The notes beneath the pieces are model-generated. The model did no database searches. It worked only from the letters and a program-made list of their open reading frames with translations, and was not told the origin of the DNA. From Paenibacillus sp. Root52 (lineage in GTDB: Bacteria > Bacillota > Bacilli > Paenibacillales > Paenibacillaceae), in contig NZ_LMFO01000010.1 of the NCBI RefSeq assembly GCF_001426865.1, positions 1-64,000 on the forward strand: a stretch of DNA of 64,000 bases. The letters are read 5' to 3'. Shown here in pieces: positions 1 to 8,427 of the stretch (the stretch's first letter is position 1; each line of letters opens with the position of its first letter). A program made the translations under genes and the position numbers.

Positions 1-127
1 AATAACACATAAATATCATATTAAATATATAAATCTATTTATTATCATTTATGGTCTAGGAATTCATAGACTTCTAATTACACTATTTTTCATAATAAAT
101 ACCTATATTTCTCTCAAAATCTACGAA

Positions 128-141
128 TGTAAACGTTATCT
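128..141. promoter_or_regulatory. cre-like site (candidate CcpA operator) upstream of the asparaginase gene
   Basis: The 14-mer TGTAAACGTTATCT matches the consensus TGWAANCGNTNWCA at 13 of 14 positions. It ends 16 bases before the -35 hexamer of the candidate promoter at 158-186, a position more typical of CcpA activation than of roadblock repression. CcpA control is inference. Confidence 0.4.
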
Positions 142-157
142 CTATTAAAAACTAAGT

Positions 158-186
158 TTGTTATATTATCTAACATAAAATAAAAT
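158..186 (+). promoter_or_regulatory. candidate sigma-A promoter of the asparaginase gene
   Basis: TTGTTA at 158-163 and TAAAAT at 181-186 are separated by exactly 17 bases, leaving a leader of about 60 bases before the ATG at 256. The surrounding 1-240 is very AT-rich and holds no other feature that I can support. Confidence 0.4.
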
Positions 187-255
187 CATCTCAATCAACA
201 TACATAAAAACAAAAGATTACCTTACACAAAACTCACTTAAAGGAGCGTGTCAGC

Positions 256-1467
256 ATGAAAAAAACATCTCACCTTCGCCCTTGGGCCGTTTGGAGCACT
301 GCCGCACTAACTGCACTGACCCTTACCCTGTCCCCTATGGGAACTTCTGCTGTTCAGGCCGCTACGGTAGAGGTAAACGGCACAACAAGCACAGTTCAGA
401 GCGCCCCAGCCACGCCAGCACGCAACACCACCATCCCAGCTGTGTCGGAATCCTCCAAACAATCCCCACTCCCTAATGTACTTGTGATTGGTACAGGCGG
501 AACAATTGCCGGACAATCAGAGGACGCAACCAGCTTCCAAAATTACAAGGCTGGCACACTGCTCATCGCAGACATGGTCAAAGATTTGCCGGATAAGCAG
601 AAGATCGCAGATGTGAACACACTGCAGTTCGGCAATTCCGGTTCAGGCTCCTATACAATGGCCGATCTGTACGACTTGTCTCAAACGGTAGATAAAGCAC
701 TGGCTCAATATGATAGCGTGGTGGTGACTACGGGCACGGATACGATGGAGGAAATAGCCTACTTCCTCGATATGACGGTTCAAAGTGATAAACCCGTTGT
801 CATCACAGGCTCTATGCGACCATGGACGGTAATCGGCTCTGATGCTCAAGCGAACCTTTACAATGCCATCAAACTGGCCGGCAGCGGCCGAACCCAGTCG
901 TTCGGCACTGTGTTAATGCTGAATGATACCATTCAGCTCGCCCGCGGTGTAACGAAGTCCAATGACTACCGAACAGACACCTTTGAAACGCCAATGCTAG
1001 GTGCTGTTGGTTATATTGACGAAGAGAACATCCGAATTTACCGTGCTCCTGCTCGCGCGATGAAACCGGAAGGCACTGCAAAACCTGCATTTGATCTTAG
1101 TAAAATCAACAAGGCCGATCTCGCCAAAGTGGAGATTGTGATCTCCTATCAGGAAGCAGGCGGCGGAGCTATAGAAGGTTTCGTGAAAAACGGCGTAAAG
1201 GGCATTGTCACCTCCGGTACAGGGGCGGGCGGCATCTCCAGAGCGATGGGGCAAGCTCGAACAAAAGCGATCGAAGAAGGGGTTATTTTTGTAACGACGA
1301 CACGCACAGGTTCAGGTAGCGTCTATGGCGGCAGTAATGGCATTATTGCTGGGGATAATCTCAGTCCACAACAAGCACGAATTCTTTTGATGCTTGGACT
1401 ATCCTTCAGTGATGATTTTGAAAAGATCAAAACATGGTTTGAAACATACGGCACACCAGAGGTATAA
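256..1467 (+). CDS. ansB: secreted type II L-asparaginase
   Basis: Hydrolyses L-asparagine to aspartate and ammonia, probably outside the membrane. Residues 1 to about 36 form a Sec signal peptide (basic start, hydrophobic core, SAVQAA end); a Thr/Ser/Pro-rich linker follows to about 72. The asparaginase fold begins with GTGGTIAG (nucleophile Thr83) and has TTGTDTMEE with Thr161 and Asp162, matching the catalytic Thr-Asp pair of type II enzymes. The 403 residues are slightly longer than the usual 330-375 because of the linker. The ATG follows AAAGGAGCG. A single-gene unit with a cre-like site, promoter and terminator. B. subtilis AnsZ is the likely counterpart. Confidence 0.93.
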   Translation: MKKTSHLRPWAVWSTAALTALTLTLSPMGTSAVQAATVEVNGTTSTVQSAPATPARNTTIPAVSESSKQSPLPNVLVIGTGGTIAGQSEDATSFQNYKAGTLLIADMVKDLPDKQKIADVNTLQFGNSGSGSYTMADLYDLSQTVDKALAQYDSVVVTTGTDTMEEIAYFLDMTVQSDKPVVITGSMRPWTVIGSDAQANLYNAIKLAGSGRTQSFGTVLMLNDTIQLARGVTKSNDYRTDTFETPMLGAVGYIDEENIRIYRAPARAMKPEGTAKPAFDLSKINKADLAKVEIVISYQEAGGGAIEGFVKNGVKGIVTSGTGAGGISRAMGQARTKAIEEGVIFVTTTRTGSGSVYGGSNGIIAGDNLSPQQARILLMLGLSFSDDFEKIKTWFETYGTPEV

Positions 1468-1495
1468 GTCAGTAAAGAAATTGCAGATGTACGTG

Positions 1496-1538
1496 AAAAA
1501 GGCCGAAGCTGGGGTTCATCCTGCTTCGACCTTTTTTT
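1496..1538. terminator. bidirectional rho-independent terminator between convergent genes
   Basis: The stem GGCCGAAGC (1501-1509) pairs with GCTTCGACC (1523-1531), with seven T's after it on the plus strand and five A's before it. It serves the asparaginase gene and, on the minus strand, the convergent O-methyltransferase that stops at 1546. Confidence 0.8.
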
Positions 1539-1545
1539 CCTGCGC

Positions 1546-2181
1546 TTATTTCACCCAAGCCAGCGCCAAGCCGTCATAGTCAGGCAGCATGGTTGTGACA
1601 AGACGTGGATCACTTGCCATCTGCTCGTTGAAACGACGCACAGCAAGCACAGCCGGGCCTTGCTTGTCCGGATTAAGCGTACGACCGCGCAGGAAACAGT
1701 TATCCCCTACAATGACTGCACCTGGACGCGCTAAACGAATCGCATAATCGAGATAAACCGGATAATTTTCCTTATCTGCGTCAATAAAGAAGAAGTCGAA
1801 GGTACGCCCTTCCTGTACCAATTGCTCCAGACTGTCTGCCGCAGGTCCGATCCGGTACTGCACTTGGCTGCTAAATCCACCTTCCTCCAGATGCCCGCGA
1901 GCCATCGCTGCATACTCTTCTTTCAGTTCAAGCGAAGTCAAGCTTCCCCCTTCGCTTAAACCACGAGCCAGGCAGATGCCGCTGTACCCGCCCAACACAC
2001 CAATTTCGAGCACAGCTTCCGCTTTCGAGGTTTTCGCCAGAAAGGTCAGCAGGCGTCCATACGCTGCAGCCACTGAAACCTCCGGCATACCATTCGCACG
2101 AATGGCCTCTTTCACTTTTAACAAGAGCTCATCCTCTTGAAATAATTGATTTACATATTCGTCAGGGGTCAGATTCACCAC
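1546..2181 (-). CDS. class I SAM-dependent O-methyltransferase (catechol OMT-like)
   Basis: A methyltransferase of the caffeoyl-CoA/catechol O-methyltransferase family (YrrM-like), substrate unknown. It shows the SAM motif VLEIGVLGGYSG, an acidic LELKEEYA strand, and the FFFIDADKENYP motif whose acidic residues bind the metal in this family. The chosen start is the GTG at 2181 (211 residues), 3 bases after a perfect AAGGAGGAAC with a second in-frame GTG next to it. A longer frame reaches 2268, but its extra 29 codons are made of a 26-base tandem repeat (2209-2277) and look non-coding. No signal peptide or membrane segment. Confidence 0.85.
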   Translation of the reverse strand: MVNLTPDEYVNQLFQEDELLLKVKEAIRANGMPEVSVAAAYGRLLTFLAKTSKAEAVLEIGVLGGYSGICLARGLSEGGSLTSLELKEEYAAMARGHLEEGGFSSQVQYRIGPAADSLEQLVQEGRTFDFFFIDADKENYPVYLDYAIRLARPGAVIVGDNCFLRGRTLNPDKQGPAVLAVRRFNEQMASDPRLVTTMLPDYDGLALAWVK

Positions 2182-2208
2182 GAAGTTCCTCCTTGCAAAC
2201 TTGGATTC

Positions 2209-2277
2209 CTTTCCATATAGATGCCCTTGGACAGCTTTCCGTATAAATGCCCTTGGATAGCTTTCCATATGGATGCC
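2209..2277. repeat. imperfect 26-bp tandem repeat, about 2.7 copies
   Basis: Units at 2209-2234, 2235-2260 and a partial unit at 2261-2277 share the frame CTTTCC-TAT--ATGCCCTTGGA-AG. Most differences are transitions. It sits just upstream of the O-methyltransferase ribosome site, on the 5' side of that minus-strand gene. Confidence 0.8.
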
Positions 2278-2339
2278 AATGTTTTATAATGAATGTTTGT
2301 TATTCAACACAGTGCAACGCACGCACTACACACGAATGA

Positions 2340-2462
2340 CCTGCATTGAAGTCTATGCGGGTAAGCCGCATTACTCATTGTAAGTTTTTTCACGGAAAGC
2401 GGCAAGGCCGCACCGTTACTATATCGCCGCCAGAGGGAAAGCCCCTGCGGCTCGAAATGGAG
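2340..2462 (+). promoter_or_regulatory. structured leader with three consecutive hairpins upstream of ypsC
   Basis: Three GC-rich hairpins lie before the ypsC start: TGCGG/CCGCA near 2356-2370, GCGG/CCGC near 2400-2412, and a longer one near 2426-2452 whose outer arms are GCCGC and GCGGC around a GGG-AAAG-CCC inner stem. No T-run follows the last stem, so it is not a simple terminator. I recognise no named riboswitch. B. subtilis has rnpB upstream of ypsC, but this span is too short and lacks the conserved RNase P sequences I know. Confidence 0.4.
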
Positions 2463-2476
2463 TTGAATGAATTCAT

Positions 2477-3628
2477 ATGGCTCGATTGCAATTGATTGCA
2501 ACCTCTGCAATGGGACTTGAGGCCGTTGTTGCCCGGGAACTGAAACAGCTGGGGTATGAGGATGCCAGGGTCGATAATGGCCGAGTATTTTTCACAGGAG
2601 ATTATATTGATATTTGTCGCTGTAACCTGTGGCTGAGAAGTTCGGATCGCGTGCTGGTTAACATGGGGGAATTCCCCGCAACCACATTTGATGAATTGTT
2701 CGAGGGCACCAAAGCATTACCATGGGAAGAATGGATTCCCGCAAATGGTGAATTCCCGGTGGAAGGGCGCTCCCAGAAATCCCAGCTGAGTAGCGTACCT
2801 GCATCCCAAGGTATCGTCAAAAAGGCGATTGTTGAGAAATTAAAACTCACTCATCACACGGAATGGTTTCCTGAGGATGGAGCACGCTATGTGATTGAGG
2901 TTATTCTGCTTAATGACCGTGCTTTGCTTACGCTCGATACGACAGGGCCAGGTCTACACAAGCGCGGATATCGTAAACTTGTTACGGAAGCACCGCTCAA
3001 AGAAACACTGGCAGCTGCTCTGATCCAGCTTAGCCGCTGGAATGTTTCCCGCCCGTTCTACGATCCATGCTGCGGTTCAGGCACTATGCTGATCGAAGCT
3101 GCTATGATCGGCTGGAATATCGCACCAGGGCTTCGCCGCACATTTAATTCCGAAAATTGGGATGTGATTCCTGCTGAACTATGGGAACAAGCACGGGAAG
3201 AGGCTTTTGACGCTGTTCGTGATGATGTCCCATTACAGATTTCGGGTAGTGATATTGATCCTGAGGCAATTGAAGTTGCACAAGCGGCAATCAAAAGCGC
3301 AGGCTTTGCCAAGGATATTGAGGTAAGCGTTCTTCCTGCTCACCGCGCAAAACCACAAGGGGAATATGGCGTAATCATTACCAACCCACCTTACGGTGAA
3401 CGTTTGAGTGAAGAAAAAGAAGTGCAGAAGTTGCTCCGTTCCCTTGGACGTTCTTATCTGGAGATGCCAACATGGTCGTTTTTTGCAATCACCTCCACCA
3501 AAGCATTTGAAGAGTACTTTGGGCACAAAGCGGACAAGCGCCGCAAACTGTTTAATGGACGGATTGAGACCCAATATTATCAGTATTTGGGACCACTCCC
3601 TCCACGTAATAAATCTACTCAAGCTTAA
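2477..3628 (+). CDS. ypsC: THUMP-domain class I rRNA (guanine-N2-) methyltransferase YpsC
   Basis: Probably methylates guanine in 23S rRNA, like the RlmK/RlmL and TrmN family. An N-terminal ferredoxin-like/THUMP region spans about residues 1-155. The Rossmann methyltransferase domain follows, with SAM motif DPCCGSGT (196-203), acidic ISGSDIDPEAI and catalytic NPPY (303-306). The 383 residues are normal for the YpsC group. The ATG at 2477 has only a modest GGAG about 14 bases upstream, at the end of a hairpin-rich leader, so translation may be controlled. It is monocistronic and ends in a strong terminator. Confidence 0.9.
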   Translation: MARLQLIATSAMGLEAVVARELKQLGYEDARVDNGRVFFTGDYIDICRCNLWLRSSDRVLVNMGEFPATTFDELFEGTKALPWEEWIPANGEFPVEGRSQKSQLSSVPASQGIVKKAIVEKLKLTHHTEWFPEDGARYVIEVILLNDRALLTLDTTGPGLHKRGYRKLVTEAPLKETLAAALIQLSRWNVSRPFYDPCCGSGTMLIEAAMIGWNIAPGLRRTFNSENWDVIPAELWEQAREEAFDAVRDDVPLQISGSDIDPEAIEVAQAAIKSAGFAKDIEVSVLPAHRAKPQGEYGVIITNPPYGERLSEEKEVQKLLRSLGRSYLEMPTWSFFAITSTKAFEEYFGHKADKRRKLFNGRIETQYYQYLGPLPPRNKSTQA

Positions 3629-3646
3629 ACGTAAACGCGATGATCT

Positions 3647-3684
3647 GAGTGTTCACTCCTTTCAGGAGAGGACGCTCTTTTTTT
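3647..3684 (+). terminator. terminator of ypsC
   Basis: GAGTGTTC (3647-3654) pairs with GGACGCTC (3670-3677) using two G-T wobbles, and seven T's follow directly. Confidence 0.85.
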
Positions 3685-3846
3685 GTGCGCACTTGTATGC
3701 TATCTCTTAGAAATTTCCATACTACACAGCGTAATACTAGAGGTTAAACACCATCTGCTGGTTGAAAAGCAACCAAGCCACGCTATAATGAATGAAGCTC
3801 CATTTACATTCCGATAACAAAACTTTTACAAAGGGAGACAACATTC

Positions 3847-5826
3847 ATGGTTTTCACTTCGTCTTCACGTAGCAGCACGCTACGTAGACTTCTACATCAT
3901 CCTTTAGCGTTGTATCTGTTATTCATTGCGCTCATGCTGCTCAAATTAATGTGGCTACACCACAATTTGCACGCTTACAACATTACGATGGGACTGTTGG
4001 ACAATATTATCGCCATCGGCTCCCTACTCCTCATCTCCTTTTGGACATGGTGGCTGCCTCGTAAAGGCTATAAGGTTTCGCTAATCGCACTAAACTTAAT
4101 TCTTACATCACTTATCTACGCAGATATGGTTTATTATCGCTATTTCCAGGATTTCCTTACCATTCCCGTCCTTCTGCAAGCTAAACAGGTCGATGCACTT
4201 GGAGATAGTATCGCAACCCTTCTTCAACCTAGTGACCTGCTGTTCTTTGCAGACTGGATTGCATTCGTGATCTATGGTGTTGCACGTATCCTAACGAGAC
4301 GTTCACGCGCTAACCGCTCGAGTGGGTATGGATACAATGATCTACCTTACGGACACAATCGCAGCAAGACACGTACACGTCGGTTTACGGCCGGCAGCAT
4401 CGCTTTAGTGTTAGGGCTATCCCTTGCAGTTGGGCCGATTTATTACTACAGCAAAACTTGGGCAAAAGGGCTGTTTGATAACAATTGGTGGAATGTCTCC
4501 ATGTATAACGTTACTGGGCTGTTGGCTTTCCACGGTTATGATCTGTACAACTACGCCAAGGATCAGATCGGATCTGGATCTGAAGTTGATCCTGCTGATG
4601 TGGAACTGGTCAAATCCTTTTTTGCCGAAAGACAGGATCGATCCTCACAGACTGACAGCGCACTGTTCGGTAAATATAAAGACAGTAACGTTATCGTTGT
4701 TCAAGGCGAAGCATTTATGAATTTCATGATTGGCCAGAGTATCGGTGGTCAGGAGATTACGCCTCATTTCAACGAATTGATGAAAGAAAGCCAATATCAC
4801 AGTCATTTCTATCACCAGACCGGGCAGGGCCGGACATCGGATGCTGATTTTGGAGCTAACATTTCGTTACACCCCTTGCCTATCGGCTCAGCATTTGTAC
4901 GTTACGCAGACCATGCCTATGATTCCTTGCCTTCCATCCTGAAGGACAATGGATACAGCACAAATGTCTTTCATGCATATGAGAGTGGATTCTGGAATCG
5001 CTATACGATGTATCAAAATATGAAATACGATAAGTTTTATAGCAAAAATGATTTTGTACAGGATGATCCACTTGGCTGGTCTTTATCCGACTTCTCTTTT
5101 TTCAGACAGTCTGTTGAGAAAATGGATAGCGAGGTCTCCGAGCCCTTCTATTCTTTCCTTATAACACTTTCCAGTCATCATCCGTATGCCCTACCTGTTG
5201 ATAAACAGCAGCTTGATGTGGGGGAATTCCAAGGTACGATGTTTGGTAATTACCTGCAATCGGTTCATTATGTAGATTCAGCGCTGGGTGGTCTGGTCGA
5301 GGATTTGAAAAATCGGGGATTGTGGGATAGCACGATATTTATGTTCTATGGCGATCATGATAATTCCATTAAGGAACAGGCGCAATACGAAAAATTTCTG
5401 GGTAGATCGTTAAATCAGCTTGATATGGAGCAGATTATGAATGAGGTACCACTACTTGTACATCTACCAGATGGAGGTGAGGCTGGAACCTTCGATGAGC
5501 CCGCAGGGCAGCTTGATATCACGCCGTCTGTGCTCCATCTATTGGGCGTTTCCGATCAATCCTACTACCACATGGGCAATGATGTTTACGATGGCTCTAG
5601 TCGGACTGTGGTGTTGCGAAATGGTGCGTTTACAGATGGCTCTGTGTTCTATATTCCGTCCGATGATTACATCTATGAGCACGGTTCCTGCTATGACTTA
5701 TCTTCCCGTGATAAAACGGATATTAACGCCTGCCGGGCAGGATATGATGAAGCTTCGAAACGACTTCGTGTATCCGACACAATCATTACCTATGATTTAA
5801 TCACGCGCTTGCGTGAGGGGCTATAA
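3847..5826 (+). CDS. ltaS: lipoteichoic acid synthase-family protein (LTA synthase/sulfatase fold)
   Basis: A membrane phosphoglycerol transferase building the polyglycerol-phosphate chain of lipoteichoic acid from phosphatidylglycerol. Five hydrophobic segments lie within about residues 19-200 and an extracellular sulfatase-like domain runs from about 275 to 580. Expected catalytic and Mn residues are present: Glu288 in VVQGEAF, Thr330 in GQGRTSDADF, and Asp503-His504 in YGDHDNS. A C-terminal tail of about 75 residues holds two cysteines (GSCYD, NACRAG) that might form a disulfide. The ATG follows AAAGGGAG. Bacillales often carry several paralogues, so primary synthase versus primase cannot be told apart here. 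Confidence 0.9.
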   Translation: MVFTSSSRSSTLRRLLHHPLALYLLFIALMLLKLMWLHHNLHAYNITMGLLDNIIAIGSLLLISFWTWWLPRKGYKVSLIALNLILTSLIYADMVYYRYFQDFLTIPVLLQAKQVDALGDSIATLLQPSDLLFFADWIAFVIYGVARILTRRSRANRSSGYGYNDLPYGHNRSKTRTRRFTAGSIALVLGLSLAVGPIYYYSKTWAKGLFDNNWWNVSMYNVTGLLAFHGYDLYNYAKDQIGSGSEVDPADVELVKSFFAERQDRSSQTDSALFGKYKDSNVIVVQGEAFMNFMIGQSIGGQEITPHFNELMKESQYHSHFYHQTGQGRTSDADFGANISLHPLPIGSAFVRYADHAYDSLPSILKDNGYSTNVFHAYESGFWNRYTMYQNMKYDKFYSKNDFVQDDPLGWSLSDFSFFRQSVEKMDSEVSEPFYSFLITLSSHHPYALPVDKQQLDVGEFQGTMFGNYLQSVHYVDSALGGLVEDLKNRGLWDSTIFMFYGDHDNSIKEQAQYEKFLGRSLNQLDMEQIMNEVPLLVHLPDGGEAGTFDEPAGQLDITPSVLHLLGVSDQSYYHMGNDVYDGSSRTVVLRNGAFTDGSVFYIPSDDYIYEHGSCYDLSSRDKTDINACRAGYDEASKRLRVSDTIITYDLITRLREGL

Positions 5827-5834
5827 GCAAATCG

Positions 5835-5882
5835 GAAGTGCTGATGCAAGACTATTTATGTCTTCAGCACTTCTTTCTTTTA
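5835..5882 (+). terminator. terminator of the LTA synthase gene
   Basis: GAAGTGCTG (5835-5843) pairs with CAGCACTTC (5865-5873), extended by an inner GAC/GTC pairing and followed by a T-rich run broken by one C. Confidence 0.8.
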
Positions 5883-5901
5883 TCCAATGCAAATTGCACC
5901 C

Positions 5902-5930
5902 TTGCGAAAAATATAAAGTCGCTTTATAAT
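5902..5930 (+). promoter_or_regulatory. sigma-A promoter of the DsbA-family gene
   Basis: TTGCGA (5902-5907) and a consensus TATAAT (5925-5930) are separated by 17 bases. The predicted transcription start falls inside the palindrome at 5929-5942. Confidence 0.65.
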
Positions 5931-5942
5931 TGTAACTACAAT
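5929..5942. promoter_or_regulatory. perfect palindromic operator at the dsbA-family promoter
   Basis: ATTGTA-AC-TACAAT is a perfect 6-2-6 inverted repeat that overlaps the end of the -10 element and the start point, a classic repressor position. Its regulator is not identifiable from the window; MarR- or HxlR-type redox regulators are plausible. Confidence 0.45.
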
Positions 5943-5985
5943 AGTTTCATTTACAGTTGATGTACAGAAAACGGAGGTTATTCGA

Positions 5986-6717
5986 ATGAATATTGAGATA
6001 TGGTCTGATTTTATGTGCCCTTTCTGCTATATTGGTAAACGTCGTTTAGAGAATGTATTGGAGCAATTCCCTCACCGGAATGACGTGAAATTTGAGTTCA
6101 AGAGCTTCGAACTTGACCCTAATGCTGAAGTACACACAGGCAAAACCAACACAGATTACTTAGTTTCTAAGTACAATATTAGTAAAGAACAAGCACAAGG
6201 CATGAATGCACAGATGAATGCCAATGCTCGGACAGCAGGTCTGGAGTACAATATTGATGCAATGGTACCCACCAACTCTTTCGCTGCTCATCGCTTGACA
6301 CATTGGGCGAAGTCTCAAGACAAAGCGCTTGAGCTAAGTGAGCGGTTATTCCAAGCTGTGTTCATCGAGGGCAAGCATGTCGGAGATCATGAGGTATTAC
6401 TCCAACTGGCTGAAGAAGTGGGATTAGATCGTAGCGCAGCGGCTGTCATCTTGGAAAGCAATCAATTTGCTGAACAAGTTCGCGCAGATCAAGCTGAAGG
6501 CGAGCAGCTCGGCATTCGCGGCGTACCATTCTTCGTACTGGATCGTAAATTCGCTATATCCGGTGCGCAGCCTGATGAGGTGTTCCTTGATGCCATCCAG
6601 AAAGCATGGGACGAGCGTTCCCCGTTCACGATGGTTGAGTCAAGTGCAGCAGACAATGAAGGTAGCGGAGTGTGTACAGAAGAAGGCTGTGAAGTTCCAA
6701 AGCGCGATTCAAAATAA
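5986..6717 (+). CDS. DsbA family (FrnE-like) thioredoxin-fold oxidoreductase
   Basis: A cytoplasmic thiol oxidoreductase of the FrnE subgroup. The CPFC active site is at residues 11-14 (WSDFMCPFCYIGKRR), and the cis-proline loop is GIRGVPFFVLDRKFAISGAQ near residue 175. There is no signal peptide, which separates it from exported DsbA. The C-terminal tail adds two more cysteines (GVCTEEGCEV), a possible second redox pair. The 243 residues are normal. The start follows GGAGGTTATTCGA. It has its own promoter with an overlapping palindrome and its own terminator, suggesting a stress-inducible single gene. Substrate unknown. Confidence 0.88.
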   Translation: MNIEIWSDFMCPFCYIGKRRLENVLEQFPHRNDVKFEFKSFELDPNAEVHTGKTNTDYLVSKYNISKEQAQGMNAQMNANARTAGLEYNIDAMVPTNSFAAHRLTHWAKSQDKALELSERLFQAVFIEGKHVGDHEVLLQLAEEVGLDRSAAAVILESNQFAEQVRADQAEGEQLGIRGVPFFVLDRKFAISGAQPDEVFLDAIQKAWDERSPFTMVESSAADNEGSGVCTEEGCEVPKRDSK

Positions 6718-6730
6718 TAAACAAACACAA

Positions 6731-6774
6731 AAGCAGCAGGAGCAAGGGAACCCTCCCCGATCCTGCTGCTTTTT
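6731..6774 (+). terminator. terminator of the FrnE-like gene
   Basis: AAGCAGCAGGA (6731-6741) pairs perfectly with TCCTGCTGCTT (6761-6771), followed by T's. Confidence 0.88.
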
Positions 6775-6963
6775 ATATATAACATACACACAGCTCATTG
6801 TAATAAGTTTTTTTATTTAGTAAACAGTTAGAGCAAAGGAAACGGAATCGATTCTGAACCTATAATCAGGAAACTTAGGAGACAACAGCGATCGGAAGAA
6901 CGATCCGTTCCATATCCTCACTAACTAATGATTAAACACTCGTATTACAACTGAGCCTACTCC

Positions 6964-7794
6964 TTAATCCCAGAAAAGTTGATCCGGATGTGGACCTGTC
7001 CGTTTGTCCGCATCCATAGCATCAATCTGTCTAAGTTCATCCGGTGTTAATTCAAAGTCAAAGATATCCGCATTTTCACGGATACGCTCTGGTGTTACGG
7101 ACTTCGGAATGGTCACAATCTGATTCTGAATGTCCCAACGCAAAATCACTTGTGCAGGTGTTTTGCCATACTTTTGGGCAATTGCTTTTAACGTAGATTC
7201 ATTATTAAGCTTGCCTTTCATAATCGGGCTCCACGCCTCAAGCTGAATGCCTTGCTCCCCACAGAAGTCCTGTAATTCCTGCTGGATCAAGCCCGGATGT
7301 AATTCCACCTGATTCACAGCAGGTACTGTGCCGCCTTCATCTATAATATCGCGCAAATGATGTACCTGAAAATTACTTACACCAATGGCACGTACACTTC
7401 CCTCACTATATAACCGTTCAAACGCTCTCCACGTTTCCTTATATTGATCTCGTCCAGGCCAATGGATTAAGTATAGGTCAATGACATTAAGCCCTAAAGC
7501 CTTCTGGCTCGCTTCAAATGCGCGAAGGGTGGAGTCAAAACCTTGATCCTCATTCCAAAGTTTTGTTGTGACAAACAATTCATTCCGAGCAATACCACTG
7601 CTGGCAATGGCTTGTCCTACTTCCTCTTCATTTCCGTAGATGGAAGCAGTGTCTATACTCCGGTATCCTACCTCCAAAGCCGTTTCAACGGCCTGGTGCA
7701 CTTCTTTTCCCTTCGCTTTATATGTTCCGAATCCCAGCCATGGCATGGTTACTCCGTTGTTCAGTATCGTGCAGTCTGTAATATGTTTTGTCAT
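6964..7794 (-). CDS. aldo/keto reductase
   Basis: NAD(P)H-dependent carbonyl reductase of the AKR5-like group (2,5-diketo-gluconate or methylglyoxal reductase type). The catalytic tetrad is visible: Asp48 (YRSIDTA), Tyr53 (IYGNE), Lys78 (TTKLW) and His111 (LIHWPG). GVSNF and the C-terminal coenzyme motif IPKSVTPERIRENADIFDF are also present. 276 residues, complete. The ATG follows GGGAGGTAGACG. It stands alone on the minus strand with no clear terminator in the 180 bases after it. The physiological substrate cannot be read from sequence. Confidence 0.9.
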   Translation of the reverse strand: MTKHITDCTILNNGVTMPWLGFGTYKAKGKEVHQAVETALEVGYRSIDTASIYGNEEEVGQAIASSGIARNELFVTTKLWNEDQGFDSTLRAFEASQKALGLNVIDLYLIHWPGRDQYKETWRAFERLYSEGSVRAIGVSNFQVHHLRDIIDEGGTVPAVNQVELHPGLIQQELQDFCGEQGIQLEAWSPIMKGKLNNESTLKAIAQKYGKTPAQVILRWDIQNQIVTIPKSVTPERIRENADIFDFELTPDELRQIDAMDADKRTGPHPDQLFWD

Positions 7795-7879
7795 CGTCTA
7801 CCTCCCGTTTGGAATTTGCCTGCTCATGACTTATTAACCTTCTGACAAAATTTCAAGCGGAATCATCGGAGATCCCATG

Positions 7880-7915
7880 CAAAAAAACTCGCAAAGAAGT
7901 TACCTCTGCGAGTTT
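7880..7915 (-). terminator. terminator of the small protein gene at 7935
   Basis: On the minus strand AACTCGC pairs with GCGAGTT across a loop of about 15 bases, followed by seven T's (A-run 7881-7887 on the plus strand). Confidence 0.8.
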
Positions 7916-7934
7916 CGTTTGGTGACAGGAACGT

Positions 7935-8216
7935 TTAGAAATCCTTTGGTTGCTTTTGATTCCGGATCGAGTTCAATCTTCTCTTCTCCTCGGCGAACAT
8001 TTCCTCCGCCAACTCTACGCCTTGACCACCAAGTGAACGCTCCGCTTGCCGCATCGCCTGTTCGGTGTGAGCCAAACGACGACTTGCCTGCTCAATGGTT
8101 TGTTCTGTTGGATGAGACATCGCTTGAGAAACAGCATAGTGAAGTTTGTTCACCGCATTCTGTGCCTGAGATACGGTTGTACCCGCCTGCAAACTGGAAT
8201 CATAACGCTTCGGCAT
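7935..8216 (-). CDS. small helical protein of unknown function (93 aa)
   Basis: I do not recognise a family with confidence. The protein is mostly helical and charged, rich in Gln, Glu, Ala and Arg, without cysteine, signal peptide or membrane segment. The central part (residues 25-65) reads like an antiparallel coiled coil: HYAVSQAM, EQASRRLAHTEQ, MRQAERSL. It is real because the ATG follows AAGGAGGAATAACT and a strong terminator follows the stop. Small Bacillales stress or spore proteins have this look, but no function is claimed. Confidence 0.7.
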   Translation of the reverse strand: MPKRYDSSLQAGTTVSQAQNAVNKLHYAVSQAMSHPTEQTIEQASRRLAHTEQAMRQAERSLGGQGVELAEEMFAEEKRRLNSIRNQKQPKDF

Positions 8217-8427
8217 AGTTATTCCTCCTTGGGATCATGTTCCTGTTACCTCTATAGGATGGTTAACCCAAAGCTCCCTTATTCTCTTTTTCTCAGACAC
8301 ATTACAAAAAGGGATACCTTTTTCTTTTACCTTAAGACAAACAACCTTTTCGAACGTAAAATGTCGTAACTTTATACTTATCCATTTCGTTAATTAGAGT
8401 AAGTTGTTTTAAAAGGAGGAATCATTT

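Noticed and set aside
2268..2476. RNase P RNA gene (rnpB), expected next to ypsC in B. subtilis
   Set aside because: The interval is about 200 bases, too short for a type B RNA of about 400, and its known conserved sequences are absent.
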